This document shows, in pieces, positions 25,877 to 35,489 of a stretch of 64,000 nucleotides of DNA. Position 1 is the first letter of the stretch. Each line of letters begins with the position of its first letter. Both the position numbers and the translations under genes were made by a program. The stretch is from contig NZ_JACIDK010000001.1 of NCBI RefSeq assembly GCF_014196295.1, positions 538,785-602,784 on the forward strand, written 5' to 3'. The notes beneath the pieces are model-generated. The model had not been told where the DNA came from. It searched no databases and was given only the letters and a program-made list of their open reading frames with translations. Source of the DNA: Phenylobacterium haematophilum (GTDB lineage: Bacteria; Pseudomonadota; Alphaproteobacteria; Caulobacterales; Caulobacteraceae).

Positions 25877-27264
25877 CGTCCATGCGCCGCACCAGCCTCC
25901 TTGCCTTGTTCCTGGCGGCGAGCGTCGCCCTGACCGGCTGCTCGACCGTCAATCGGCTCAACCCGTTCAACAAGGGCGACGAAGGCCCGCAGGAAACCGC
26001 GTCCGAGGGCGAGCGCATCGCCATCGTCGCGGCCGACCAGACCCTGGAAGTCGCCGAGGCCCTGAAGGGCGCCGATTTCTTCCTGCCGACGCCAGAGATG
26101 AACGCCAGCTGGTCGCTGCCGGGCGGTTCGCCCGAGCAGTCGATGAGCCATGTCGAGGCTGGCGGGGGCCTGTCGATCGCCTGGAAGCGCGGCTTCGGCC
26201 AGGGCTCCGACCGCGGCGCGCATGTGACCGCGACCCCGGTCGCGGCCAACGGCAAGATTTACGTCATGGATGGCGAGGCGACGGTGACGGCGTTCGACGC
26301 CCAGTCCGGCTCGCAGCTGTGGCGGACCAACCTGCGTCCCGACTCCAAGCGCGACAAGGAAGCCTTCGGCGGCGGCCTGGCCCTGGCTGACGGCAAGCTC
26401 TACGTGACCTCGGGCTATCGTTTCGCCGCCCAGCTGAACGCCGACACCGGCGCGGTGACCTGGCGAACGAACACCGAGCAGCCGATCCACGCGGCGCCGA
26501 CCGTGTCGGGCGGGCGGGTGTTCGCGGTGGCGGTCGACAACACCCTGCTGACTTTCGACACCGCGACCGGCGCGACGGGCTGGACCTATCAGGCCCTGTC
26601 TGAATCGGCTCGCATCCTGGCCGCGTCGAGCCCGGCGGTGTCGGGCGATACGGTTGTAGCCTCGTTCGGTTCGGGCGAACTTGTGGCCCTGCGGGCGGGC
26701 AACGGCAACGACCTCTGGAACGAGGCGCTCAGCCGCGCGAACCGCAACAACGCGCTGTCGGAAATCCGCGACATTCCGGGGCGTCCGGTGATCTACCAGG
26801 GCGACGTGTTTGCCGTAAGCCACTCGGGCGTGTTCGCCGCCACCGACCTGCGCAGCGGGCAAGCGCGCTGGAGCCTGCCGGTGACCGGCATCACCTCGCC
26901 GTGGCCGGCGGGCGATGTCGTCTATGTAGTCTCCAAGGCGGGTGAAGTGATCTGCGTGGCCCGCGAGAGCGGCCAGATCTACTGGATCACCGACCTGGGC
27001 AAGGACCGCGAGTCGAACGGCGGCGGCTTCATGGGCATCGGCAAGAAGAAGTTCACGACGCGGCCGATCTGGTCGAGCCCGCTGCTCGCCTCCAACAAGT
27101 TGATCGTGGCCGGTTCGACCGGTGAGCTGGTTGCGCTCAACGCCAAGACCGGCGCCGTCGAGAACACGGTGAACCTTGGTTCGCCCACCCTGATCAGCCC
27201 GATCGCCGTCGCTGGTACCGTGTATGTTGCGACCGACAAGGCGCAACTGATTGCGCTGCGCTAA
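25873..27264 (+). CDS. bamB: Outer membrane assembly lipoprotein BamB
   Basis: The 463-residue protein has a lipoprotein signal with lipobox LTGC and then a beta-propeller of PQQ-like repeats (GKIYVMDGEATVTAFDAQSG, LVALRAGNGNDLWNE, LVALNAKTGAVENTV). BamB is the scaffolding lipoprotein of the Bam complex that inserts outer-membrane beta-barrels. It is larger than the E. coli protein, mostly in the N-terminal linker. The order yfgM-bamB-der is conserved and supports the call. Confidence 0.92.
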   Translation: MTSMRRTSLLALFLAASVALTGCSTVNRLNPFNKGDEGPQETASEGERIAIVAADQTLEVAEALKGADFFLPTPEMNASWSLPGGSPEQSMSHVEAGGGLSIAWKRGFGQGSDRGAHVTATPVAANGKIYVMDGEATVTAFDAQSGSQLWRTNLRPDSKRDKEAFGGGLALADGKLYVTSGYRFAAQLNADTGAVTWRTNTEQPIHAAPTVSGGRVFAVAVDNTLLTFDTATGATGWTYQALSESARILAASSPAVSGDTVVASFGSGELVALRAGNGNDLWNEALSRANRNNALSEIRDIPGRPVIYQGDVFAVSHSGVFAATDLRSGQARWSLPVTGITSPWPAGDVVYVVSKAGEVICVARESGQIYWITDLGKDRESNGGGFMGIGKKKFTTRPIWSSPLLASNKLIVAGSTGELVALNAKTGAVENTVNLGSPTLISPIAVAGTVYVATDKAQLIALR

Positions 27265-27284
27265 GCGGAAGAAGCTGACTTAAA

Positions 27285-28916
27285 ATGCCTATGCGGCTCG
27301 CTATCGTCGGACGGCCCAATGTCGGCAAGTCGACATTGTTCAACCGGCTGGCGGGCAAGAAACTCGCGATCGTCGACGATCAGCCCGGCGTCACCCGCGA
27401 CCGGAAATTCGCGGTCGGCCGGATCGGTGACATCGACCTGGAGCTGATCGACACCGCCGGCTTCGAGGACGTCACCGACGACAGCCTCGAATCGCGCATG
27501 CGCCAGCAAACCGTGACCGCCATCGAAGAGGCGGACGTGGCGCTGTTCGTCATCGACGCCCGCGACGGCGTGACGCCGATGGACGAGGTGTTCGCCGAGC
27601 TGCTGCGCAAGCACGACAAACCGGTGATCCTGGCCGCCAACAAGGCCGAGAGCAAAGCGTCGGAAATCGGGGTCAACGAGGCCTTCGGCCTGGGCCTCGG
27701 CGAGCCGGTGGCGATCTCGGCCGAGCATGGCGAAGGCATGGCCGACCTTTATCAGGCGCTGCTGGCTGTCTGGCCTGAGGTCGACGACGAGCACGAGGAC
27801 GAGGACGGCGAAAAGCCGATCCGCATCGCCATCGTCGGCCGGCCGAACGCCGGCAAGTCGACCCTGGTCAACAAGATGATCGGCGAGGACCGGCTGCTGA
27901 CCGGCCCCGAGGCCGGGATTACGCGCGACGCCATCCCCGTCGATTGGACGTGGGAAGGTCGCCCCGTGCGGCTGGTCGACACCGCCGGCCTGCGGCGCAA
28001 GGCCAAGGTTCAGGAAAAGCTCGAGAAGCTGTCCACCGGCGACACCATCCGTGCGATCACCTTCGCCGAGGTAGTGATCCTGGTGATGGACGCCACGCAC
28101 CCGTTCGAGATCCAGGACCTGCAGATCGCCGACCTAGTCGAACGCGAAGGGCGCGGCCTGGTCTACTGCCTGACCAAGTGGGACCTCATCGAAGACCAGG
28201 GCGCGACCCTGAAGGAACTCACCGAGGAAGCTGGACGGCTGCTGCCGCAGCTGCGCGGCTCTCCGGTCGTGGCGCTGTCGGCCGAGACCGGACGGCACCT
28301 GGACCGGCTGATGCCGGCGGTGTTCAAGGTGCACGGCGACTGGTCGACTAAGGTGAAGACCCGCGACCTGAACGACTGGCTGAAAATGGCGCTTGAACGG
28401 CATCCACCGCCCGCCGTCGGCGGCCGCCGCGTGAAGCCTAAGTACATGGCGCAGATCAAGGCGCGCCCGCCGACCTTCGTGCTGTTCGCCAGCCGGGCGG
28501 ACCAGCTGCCGGACCACTATCGTCGCTACCTGATCAACTCGCTGCGCGAGAGCTTCGACATGCCGGGCGTGCCCATGAGGCTGACCGTCAAGTCGAACAA
28601 GAACCCCTACGCCGAGGGCGAGGAGAAGGGCGGCCCGGCGCCGCGCTCGTCCGTGCCGACCTTCGCCCCCAAGCTGGGCAAGAAGGTGGTGACTCCCAAG
28701 GGAGTGGCGGCCGTGCGCGCCAAGGCCGCGGGTGCGCTGGCGGAGGCAGAGATGCCGAAGCCCAAGGTCAAGCCGAAGACCAAGCAGGTCGCGCCCGGCA
28801 AGCCGAAGGTCGGCGCGGGCCCCACGCCGAAGGGCCGCGCCGCCAAGCTGAACCGTCCGGGGGTCAAGCCGAAGCGAGCGTCCCGGCCGACTTCCACGCG
28901 TCGAAGCGGACGTTAG
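27285..28916 (+). CDS. der: Ribosome assembly GTPase Der (EngA)
   Basis: Two tandem G domains are visible: GRPNVGKST near residues 8-16 with DTAGF, and GRPNAGKST near 183-191 with [10 protein letters not shown], followed by the KH-like domain ([19 protein letters not shown]). Der binds the 50S subunit and is needed for its maturation. At 543 residues it is longer than usual because of a roughly 95-residue Lys/Pro/Ala-rich C-terminal tail. The tail end overlaps the convergent SDR gene by 53 bases. Confidence 0.95.
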   Translation: MPMRLAIVGRPNVGKSTLFNRLAGKKLAIVDDQPGVTRDRKFAVGRIGDIDLELIDTAGFEDVTDDSLESRMRQQTVTAIEEADVALFVIDARDGVTPMDEVFAELLRKHDKPVILAANKAESKASEIGVNEAFGLGLGEPVAISAEHGEGMADLYQALLAVWPEVDDEHEDEDGEKPIRIAIVGRPNAGKSTLVNKMIGEDRLLTGPEAGITRDAIPVDWTWEGRPVRLVDTAGLRRKAKVQEKLEKLSTGDTIRAITFAEVVILVMDATHPFEIQDLQIADLVEREGRGLVYCLTKWDLIEDQGATLKELTEEAGRLLPQLRGSPVVALSAETGRHLDRLMPAVFKVHGDWSTKVKTRDLNDWLKMALERHPPPAVGGRRVKPKYMAQIKARPPTFVLFASRADQLPDHYRRYLINSLRESFDMPGVPMRLTVKSNKNPYAEGEEKGGPAPRSSVPTFAPKLGKKVVTPKGVAAVRAKAAGALAEAEMPKPKVKPKTKQVAPGKPKVGAGPTPKGRAAKLNRPGVKPKRASRPTSTRRSGR

Positions 28917-29613
28917 TCTTCGGCAGGCCCAGGTTCGCCTGGGCCAGTTCCACGATCAGCGGACCGATCTCCGACGGGTGCGGCAGGTCCATCGGATCCT
29001 CGCCGGGCATGGCCTCGGCGCGCATCTTCGTGCGCATGGCGCCCGGATCGATCAGGGCGGCGCGGACAGACGTGTTCTCGAGTTCATCGGCCCAGGTGCG
29101 CACCAAGTGTTCGACGGCGGCCTTGGTCGCGCCGTACGCGCCCCAGAACGCCTTCGGGCGCTCGACACGGCCGGAGGTGAAGAACAGGCCGCGGCCGGCG
29201 TCGGATTCGCGCAGCAGCCGCTCGGTCGAACGGATCAGGCGGTAGGTCGCCGTGAGGTTGGCGCTCACCACCCGATCCCAGATCGGCGGGTCGATGTGGG
29301 AGACCGGCGTCAGGCCGCCGAGGATCGCCGCGGCGTGCACGAGGATGTCCAGGCGCTGGAAGCGCTGGTGGATCGCCAGGCCCAGGCCGTCGATGTCGTC
29401 GCCCTTCAGCAGGTCCAGCGGCACCAGTGTGGCCGGCTTGCCCGTGGCTTCCTTGATTTCATCGTCAAGCGATTCCAGCGCGCCTTGGTTGCGCCCCACC
29501 GCGATGACGTGAGCGCCGGCCTTGGCGAGCGCCAGGGCGCATTCGCGGCCGATGCCGCGGGTCGCGCCGGTCACCAGCGCGATGCGGCCGTCGAGGGGGG
29601 GGGACTCAGTCAT
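28864..29613 (-). CDS. Short-chain dehydrogenase/reductase
   Basis: The 249-residue classical SDR has the cofactor motif TGATRGIG, a VHAAAIL stretch in the place of NNAG, and the catalytic YGATK. The Ala-Arg-Gly-rich N-terminus with GRNQ suggests NADP preference, which is tentative. It overlaps the upstream SBF transporter gene by 8 bases and is thus the last gene of the radA-cvpA-purF run. Its 3' end overlaps der on the other strand. Substrate unknown. Confidence 0.85.
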   Translation of the reverse strand: MTESPPLDGRIALVTGATRGIGRECALALAKAGAHVIAVGRNQGALESLDDEIKEATGKPATLVPLDLLKGDDIDGLGLAIHQRFQRLDILVHAAAILGGLTPVSHIDPPIWDRVVSANLTATYRLIRSTERLLRESDAGRGLFFTSGRVERPKAFWGAYGATKAAVEHLVRTWADELENTSVRAALIDPGAMRTKMRAEAMPGEDPMDLPHPSEIGPLIVELAQANLGLPKTNVRFDAWKSAGTLASA

Positions 29614-30628
29614 GACTTGGCTCTTGAAGCGGACGTTGGGCGTAGCGCTGCGCCAGCACGGCGCAGAGCATGAGTTGGAACTGGTGGTACAGCATCACCG
29701 GCAGAAGCACGAACCCTACCGTGGCGGCGGGAAACAGCACGCCGGCCATCGGCACCCCGGCCGCCAGGCTCTTGTTGCAGCCGGCGAAGGCGATGGCGAT
29801 CTCGTCCTCCTTGGGGAAGCCTCGGACGCGGGCGATCCAGATCATGAAGCCCAGCGAGATCGCCAGCAGCGCCAGACAGACGAGGATGATGCGGACGAGG
29901 TCGAAGGCCGAGACCTTCGACCATATGCCGGCGACCACCGCGCCTGAGAAGGCGTTGTAGACGACCAGCAGGATCGAGAACTTGTCGACTAGGCCCAGCG
30001 GCTTGGCGTGGCGCGAAATCCAGCCGCCGATCCAGCGGCGCAGCACCTGGCCGGCGAGGAATGGGGCCAGCAGCTGCAGGAGGATCGCCTCGAAGGACGA
30101 CAGCGACAGGCCGCCGCCCTCGGCGCCGAGCAGCAGCCCGACCAGCAGCGGGGTGATGAACATGCCCAGCAGATTCGAGACCGAGGCCCCGCAGACCGCG
30201 GCGGCGACGTTGCCCTTGCCGATGGCGGTGAAGCCGATCGCCGACTGGATCGTCGAAGGCAGGCAGGCCAGGTAGATCAAGCCGGGCGCCAGCGCGGCCG
30301 GTACGATCCAGCCCGGCAGCGCCGAGGCGCCGAGGCCGATCAGCGGCCAGAGCACGAAGGTGGTCGCCAGAACCAGGCCGTGCAGGCGCCAATGCAGAAG
30401 GCCCTTGATCACTGCCTCCTGGCTGAGCTTGGCCCCGTGCAGGAAGAACACCAGGGCGATGCCGGCCTTGGTCAGGTCCGAGACGACGGGCGCGGCGGCG
30501 CCGCGCGCCGGGAGGATGGAGGCGAGCACCACCATCCCGACGATTGCGGCGATATACCAATCCAGGCCGAGGGACTTCAGCCGGCCCTGGAGGCTGGTGC
30601 GCGCAACGGCGGCCTTGGCGTCAGTCAC
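29606..30628 (-). CDS. Bile acid:sodium symporter-like (SBF/YfeH) transporter
   Basis: This 340-residue protein has about ten hydrophobic segments and the YfeH-type signatures FFLHGAKLS, GLIYLACLPSTIQSAIGFTA and GCNKSLAAGVPMA. The SBF-like family carries organic anions with sodium; the bacterial YfeH branch has no settled substrate. The gene starts 53 bases after purF and overlaps the SDR gene, so it is probably cotranscribed with both. Confidence 0.85.
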   Translation of the reverse strand: MTDAKAAVARTSLQGRLKSLGLDWYIAAIVGMVVLASILPARGAAAPVVSDLTKAGIALVFFLHGAKLSQEAVIKGLLHWRLHGLVLATTFVLWPLIGLGASALPGWIVPAALAPGLIYLACLPSTIQSAIGFTAIGKGNVAAAVCGASVSNLLGMFITPLLVGLLLGAEGGGLSLSSFEAILLQLLAPFLAGQVLRRWIGGWISRHAKPLGLVDKFSILLVVYNAFSGAVVAGIWSKVSAFDLVRIILVCLALLAISLGFMIWIARVRGFPKEDEIAIAFAGCNKSLAAGVPMAGVLFPAATVGFVLLPVMLYHQFQLMLCAVLAQRYAQRPLQEPSHD

Positions 30629-30681
30629 GCCTCAACTCTTTGCGTAGGAGCCTTTCCCGGAGGAAAGGCTGCAATCGCCGC

Positions 30682-32175
30682 TCACGCGTCGACCAGGAAC
30701 GATAGCTGACGGTCGGCGCCGTCGTTGCGTCCCTCGGCGATCTCGCGATCCAGCAGGCGGGTCGGATAGTCGCCGGTGAAGTAGTGGTCGGTGAACTGCG
30801 GGTTGGCCGGATCGCGCGGAGCGGCCTGCATCGCCTCGTAGAGGCCTTCGACCGACAGATAGCCCATCGAGTCGACGTCGAGGATCTTGGCGATCTCCTC
30901 GACCGACTTGTTGGCGGCGAGCAGGTGCTCGCGGTCGGGCATGTCGATGCCATAGTAGTCCGGCCATTTGATCGGCGGCGAGGCCGAGCGCAGGTGGACC
31001 TCGGCGGCGCCGGCCTCGCGGACCATGCGCACGACGCGGACGGAGTTGGTGCCGCGGACGATGGAGTCGTCGATCAGCATTACCCGCTTGCCGGCCAGGA
31101 CGTTGCGGTTCGGCGAGAGCTTCATGCGCACGCCCAGCTCGCGGGCGCCCTGGGTCGGCTGGATGAAGGTGCGGCCGACATAGTGATTGCGGATGATGCC
31201 CATTTCGAAGGGCACGCCGGTTTCCTGCGAATAGCCGAGCGCGGCCGGCACGCCGGAGTCCGGCACCGGCACGACGACGTCGACGGGCACGTGACTTTCC
31301 TGGGCCAGGCGACGGCCCATGCGCTTGCGCACGTCGTAGACCGAGCGGCCGTTCACGACCGAGTCCGGACGGGCGAAGTAGACGTACTCGAAGATGCAGG
31401 GACGCGCGCGGGCCGCTGGGAACGGCTTCATGCTGCGGATGCCCTTGTAGTCGATGACCACCATCTCGCCGTGCTCGACGTCGCGAACGAACTTGGCGCC
31501 GATCATGTCGAGGGCGCAGGTCTCGGAAGCCAGGACCGGCTTGCCGTCGAGGTCGCCCAGCACCAGCGGGCGGATGCCCAGCGGGTCGCGGACGCCGATC
31601 AGCTTCTTATTGGTCAGGGCCACGAGGGCGTAGCCCCCTTCGATCTTGGTGAGCGCGTCGACGAAGCGTTCGACGAACTTGGCCTTCCGCGAGCGGGCCA
31701 GCAGGTGAAGGATCACTTCCGAGTCCGAGGTCGACTGGAAGATCGCGCCCTCGGCGACCAACTGCTCGCGCAGGGTCAGGAAGTTGGTGAGGTTGCCGTT
31801 GTGGGCCAGGGCGACGCCGCCGGCCTCGAGGTCGGCGAACATCGGCTGGACGTTGCGGATAAAGCTGCCGCCCGCGGTCGAATAGCGGGTGTGGCCGATG
31901 GCCGAGTGGCCGGGCAGGCGCTCGACCAGATCTGGGCCGGCGAAGGCGTCGCCGACATGGCCCATGTGGCGCTCGGTGTGGAAGCGCTGGCCGTCGAAGA
32001 CCGCGATGCCGCAGGCCTCCTGGCCGCGGTGTTGGAGGGCGTGCAGACCCAGCGCGGTGACGGCCGCGGCAGCGGCGGTGTCGTAGACGCCGAAGACCCC
32101 GCACTCGAGCCGCGGAGTATCGTCGTCAGGATCGCGAAAGGTCGGCTGGCGCCATCGATCTTGATCCTGAGTCAT
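30682..32175 (-). CDS. purF: Amidophosphoribosyltransferase
   Basis: PurF makes phosphoribosylamine from PRPP and glutamine, the first committed purine step. A 24-residue propeptide precedes the nucleophile Cys25 (CGVFGVY). The glutaminase part has HALQHRGQEACG and the PRTase part has LIDDSIVRGTN. The length of 497 is typical. Its ATG overlaps the cvpA stop (ATGA), the common cvpA-purF pairing. Confidence 0.97.
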   Translation of the reverse strand: MTQDQDRWRQPTFRDPDDDTPRLECGVFGVYDTAAAAAVTALGLHALQHRGQEACGIAVFDGQRFHTERHMGHVGDAFAGPDLVERLPGHSAIGHTRYSTAGGSFIRNVQPMFADLEAGGVALAHNGNLTNFLTLREQLVAEGAIFQSTSDSEVILHLLARSRKAKFVERFVDALTKIEGGYALVALTNKKLIGVRDPLGIRPLVLGDLDGKPVLASETCALDMIGAKFVRDVEHGEMVVIDYKGIRSMKPFPAARARPCIFEYVYFARPDSVVNGRSVYDVRKRMGRRLAQESHVPVDVVVPVPDSGVPAALGYSQETGVPFEMGIIRNHYVGRTFIQPTQGARELGVRMKLSPNRNVLAGKRVMLIDDSIVRGTNSVRVVRMVREAGAAEVHLRSASPPIKWPDYYGIDMPDREHLLAANKSVEEIAKILDVDSMGYLSVEGLYEAMQAAPRDPANPQFTDHYFTGDYPTRLLDREIAEGRNDGADRQLSFLVDA

Positions 32176-32816
32176 CGGGATTTCTCCACCAGATCGTCGA
32201 GCCTGCGTCGTTCGCGCGGGTCATAGCCTTGGGCGTCCGCAGAGTCACCCCGGTCCGTCGCCGAACCTTCACGAACTGCGTCTCCAATCGAAGGCGCAAG
32301 TTTACCAGCCATGTCTAAGCCTTTGGGCGCGAAGGCTTTTAGCGCTTTGGCCGCCGCGCTGGTCAGAGGATAAAACGCCGCACCCGTCATCCATCCCGGA
32401 ACCCGGTCCGGCGGAGTCGCCGCCTGGAAGGCCAGAAGCAGGGCTCCCAGGACCACGAGCGCGCGCACGAGGCCGAATCCGAGACCGATGGTGCGGTCCA
32501 GAACGCCCAGTACATGGGTGCTGTGCACGCCGCGCACCATGGCCCCGCCAGTGACGCGCAATGTCGCATAGACCACGACGAAGGCGGCGAGCCCGGCGAC
32601 CACCGCTCCGGCCCACGGAGGATCCTCGAGCAGGCTGCGGCCAATGGGGGCCGTCCAGCGCAGGCCGAACACCGCGATGACTGCGGCCAGAACGAAGGAC
32701 AGCGCCCGCACCATCTCGCGGGTCGCGCCGCTGAAGAAGCCGACCGCGGCCGAGATCAGCAGGATCGCCAGGACAATGATGTCGAACCAGGGCAAGCCGG
32801 CTACTCCCACTGACAT
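32172..32816 (-). CDS. cvpA: CvpA family membrane protein
   Basis: The 214-residue protein starts MSVGVAGLPWFDIIVLAILLISAAVGFFSG, the standard CvpA N-terminus, and has four hydrophobic segments followed by a soluble, charged C-terminal tail. CvpA was named for colicin V production and contributes to envelope tolerance in enterobacteria. It sits between radA (16-base overlap) and purF (4-base overlap), a frequent alphaproteobacterial order. The start at 32816 fits the family; the frame extends upstream inside radA only by chance. Confidence 0.92.
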   Translation of the reverse strand: MSVGVAGLPWFDIIVLAILLISAAVGFFSGATREMVRALSFVLAAVIAVFGLRWTAPIGRSLLEDPPWAGAVVAGLAAFVVVYATLRVTGGAMVRGVHSTHVLGVLDRTIGLGFGLVRALVVLGALLLAFQAATPPDRVPGWMTGAAFYPLTSAAAKALKAFAPKGLDMAGKLAPSIGDAVREGSATDRGDSADAQGYDPRERRRLDDLVEKSR

Positions 32817-34168
32817 TCGCCGATGCGGCGGATGGCGTCGGCTAGCCGCGTCGCGCCGATGGCCTTCATGGCGCCGCCGCCGTCGAGCCCTTGCGGCCCG
32901 AGCACGCGATTGAAGCCGAGCTTGGCGGCCTCCTTCATGCGGGAATCCATGCGGCTGACCGAGCGGATGTCGCCCGACAGCCCGATCTCGCCGAACACCA
33001 CGCAGTCCTGGGGCAGGGCCTCGTCGAGCGCCGAGGAGGCGAGGGCGGCGGCGGCCGCGAGGTCGGCGGCCGGTTCTGTGACCCGCAAGCCCCCGGCGAC
33101 GTTCAGATAGACGTCGCGGTCGCCGAGCGAGAGCCCGCATCGGGCCTCGAGTACGGCCAGCACCATCGCCAGACGGCCGGAATCCCAGCCGACGACCGCG
33201 CGTCGCGGCGTGCCGTAGGCCGACGGCGCGACCAGGGCCTGGAACTCGACCAGAACCGGGCGCGAGCCCTCAATGCCGGCGAACACCGCGGCGCCGGCGG
33301 CCCGCTCGCCCGAGGTGTCGAGGAACAGGGCCGAGGGATTGCGCACCTCGCCGAGGCCGGCGTCGCCCATCTCGAAGACGCCGATCTCGTCGGTGGCGCC
33401 GAAGCGGTTCTTGGTCCCGCGCAGGATGCGGAACGGATACCCGCGCTCGCCCTCGAACGTGAGGACGGCGTCGACCATGTGCTCGACCACGCGGGGACCG
33501 GCGATGGCGCCGTCCTTGGTGACGTGTCCGACGAGGATCATGGCCACGGACTGCTTCTTGGCCAGCCGCACCAGTTCGCCGGCGGCGGCGCGGACCTGGG
33601 TGACCGATCCGGGCGCGGCCTCGTGCGCGTCGCTCCACATGGTCTGGATGGAGTCGATGACGACGAGGTCGAACTTCTCACGCTTCAGGCTGTCGAGGAT
33701 GTCGCGCAGCGAGGTCTCGGCAGCCAGCCGCACGGGCGCGTCGGCCAGACCCATGCGCTGGGCGCGTCCACGGACCTGCTCGACCGCCTCTTCGCCCGAG
33801 ATGTATGCGCAGCGCACGCCGCGGCGGGCGGCGTTGGCGGCGACCTGAAGCAGCAGGGTCGACTTGCCGACCCCGGGATCGCCGCCCAGCAGGATGGCCG
33901 AGCCAGGCACGACGCCCCCGCCGCAAACGCGGTCGAACTCGTCGACTCCGGTGGAGATCCGGGGCGGGGCGGGGACCTCGTCCTCCAGGCCCTGGAAGTT
34001 GACGCCGCGGGCGCGGCTGGCCTTGCTGGGCGCGAGGGCCCCCGGCGGGCGGCTCTGCACCTCTTCGACCAGGGTGTTCCAGGCGCTGCAGGCCGGGCAC
34101 TGGCCGGCCCACTTACTCTGCACTGCGCCGCAGGACTGGCAGACATAGACAGCGCCGTCGCGGGCCAT
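32801..34168 (-). CDS. radA: DNA repair protein RadA (Sms)
   Basis: The 455-residue protein has the N-terminal zinc finger CQSCG...CPAC, Walker A GDPGVGKST, the RadA-specific KNRFG motif and a C-terminal Lon-like domain (VYLNVAGGLRVTEPAADLA). RadA promotes branch migration in recombinational repair. The ATG at 34168 is preceded by GGAG; longer starts would precede the zinc finger with unrelated sequence. First gene of the radA-cvpA-purF run. Confidence 0.95.
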   Translation of the reverse strand: MARDGAVYVCQSCGAVQSKWAGQCPACSAWNTLVEEVQSRPPGALAPSKASRARGVNFQGLEDEVPAPPRISTGVDEFDRVCGGGVVPGSAILLGGDPGVGKSTLLLQVAANAARRGVRCAYISGEEAVEQVRGRAQRMGLADAPVRLAAETSLRDILDSLKREKFDLVVIDSIQTMWSDAHEAAPGSVTQVRAAAGELVRLAKKQSVAMILVGHVTKDGAIAGPRVVEHMVDAVLTFEGERGYPFRILRGTKNRFGATDEIGVFEMGDAGLGEVRNPSALFLDTSGERAAGAAVFAGIEGSRPVLVEFQALVAPSAYGTPRRAVVGWDSGRLAMVLAVLEARCGLSLGDRDVYLNVAGGLRVTEPAADLAAAAALASSALDEALPQDCVVFGEIGLSGDIRSVSRMDSRMKEAAKLGFNRVLGPQGLDGGGAMKAIGATRLADAIRRIGECQWE

Positions 34169-34316
34169 GCGAACTCCGTGATTCGTAACAAAATCGCAGT
34201 CTAGCGATGGTCGCGGTGCAAGTCCGTCGCCCCGAAGTTGGCGTCCGTCGCATGGCGTGAGATAGATTCCCGTTACGCGGGTAGGGCGATAGGTTTTCAA
34301 GGGCTGGAGGGGTAAA

Positions 34317-35489
34317 ATGAGCGCAGTTGAACCGGGGTCCGCAACGTCGGGTCTGGTCGAGCGAGTTAAGTCGATCCTGTTGAAGCCGGGCGCGACCTGG
34401 GACGTGATCGACACTGAGCCGGCGACGACCGGTGGGTTGTTTCGGAACTATGCAGCCATTCTGGCGCTGATCCCGGCGATCTGCGGCCTGATTGGCGGCG
34501 CCGTGATCGGCGGCGCGTTCGGCATCAAGATCCCGATCCTGTTCGGAATCGTCGGCGCGGTGGTCGGCTATGTGCTGAACCTGGCCATGGTCTTCGTCAT
34601 GGGCCTGATCATCGACGGGCTGGCGCCGTCGTTCGACGGCCAGAAGAATCAGGTCCAGGCGATGAAGGTGGCGGTCTATTCGAGCACCGCCGGCTGGATC
34701 GCCGGCGTGTTCGCGCTGATACCGATTGTCGGACTGCTGGCGGTGCTTGGCGCGCTCTATGGGCTTTATCTGCTCTACCTCGGCCTGCCCAAACTGATGA
34801 AGGCGCCGCAGGAGAAGGCGTTCGGCTACACGGCCGTCGCCGTCGTCGTTGCGATCGTGCTGTCGATCGCGATCAACGCCGTGTTGGGTGCGATCACCAC
34901 CTTTGGCCTGGTCGGCATGGGCGCGGCCGGAGCGCTAAGCTCCAACACCGTGCAAATCGGCGACAAGTCGGTGGACCTAGGGAAGCTTGAGGAAGCCTCC
35001 AAGCAGATGGAGGCGGCCGCCAAGCAGATCGAGAGCGGCGAGGCGCCGGAGGCCGTGCAGCCCGACGTGTTGAAGGCCTATCTGCCCGAAGGGATAGCTG
35101 GTTACGCGCGCACCGAACTGACCACGGGGTCGGGTGGCGCGGCGGGCGTCGCCGGTTCGCAGGCCGAGGGTGTCTACACCAAGGGCGACGCCACGATCCG
35201 GCTCAGCGTCACCGACCTGGGCGCGGCCGGCGCCCTGGCGGGCATGGCCAGCGCCTTCAACATGCAGTCGTCCAGCGAGTCGAACGGCAAGTACGAGAAG
35301 ATCGGCAAGGTCGACGGTCGCATGACCCAGGAATCCTACGACAGCGCCACGCGGCACGGACAGTACAGCGTCCTGGTCGGCGATCGCTTCATGGTCGCCG
35401 CCGAAGGCGACGGCGCCAGCGTCGATGATCTGAAGTCGGCGGTGGCGGCGGTCGGCCCGGCCAAGCTGGAAGCCCTGTCGAAAGGCTAG
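34317..35489 (+). CDS. Yip1-domain membrane protein
   Basis: The N-terminal 200 residues have the bacterial Yip1 pattern: VERVKSILLKPGATWDVID, then five hydrophobic segments (such as AILALIPAICGLIGGAVIGG). The C-terminal 190 residues are soluble with an amphipathic stretch (KLEEASKQMEAAAKQIE) and a domain of unknown type. A GGAGGGG ribosome-binding site precedes the ATG. The gene lies alone, divergent from radA. Function in bacteria is unknown. Confidence 0.8.
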   Translation: MSAVEPGSATSGLVERVKSILLKPGATWDVIDTEPATTGGLFRNYAAILALIPAICGLIGGAVIGGAFGIKIPILFGIVGAVVGYVLNLAMVFVMGLIIDGLAPSFDGQKNQVQAMKVAVYSSTAGWIAGVFALIPIVGLLAVLGALYGLYLLYLGLPKLMKAPQEKAFGYTAVAVVVAIVLSIAINAVLGAITTFGLVGMGAAGALSSNTVQIGDKSVDLGKLEEASKQMEAAAKQIESGEAPEAVQPDVLKAYLPEGIAGYARTELTTGSGGAAGVAGSQAEGVYTKGDATIRLSVTDLGAAGALAGMASAFNMQSSSESNGKYEKIGKVDGRMTQESYDSATRHGQYSVLVGDRFMVAAEGDGASVDDLKSAVAAVGPAKLEALSKG

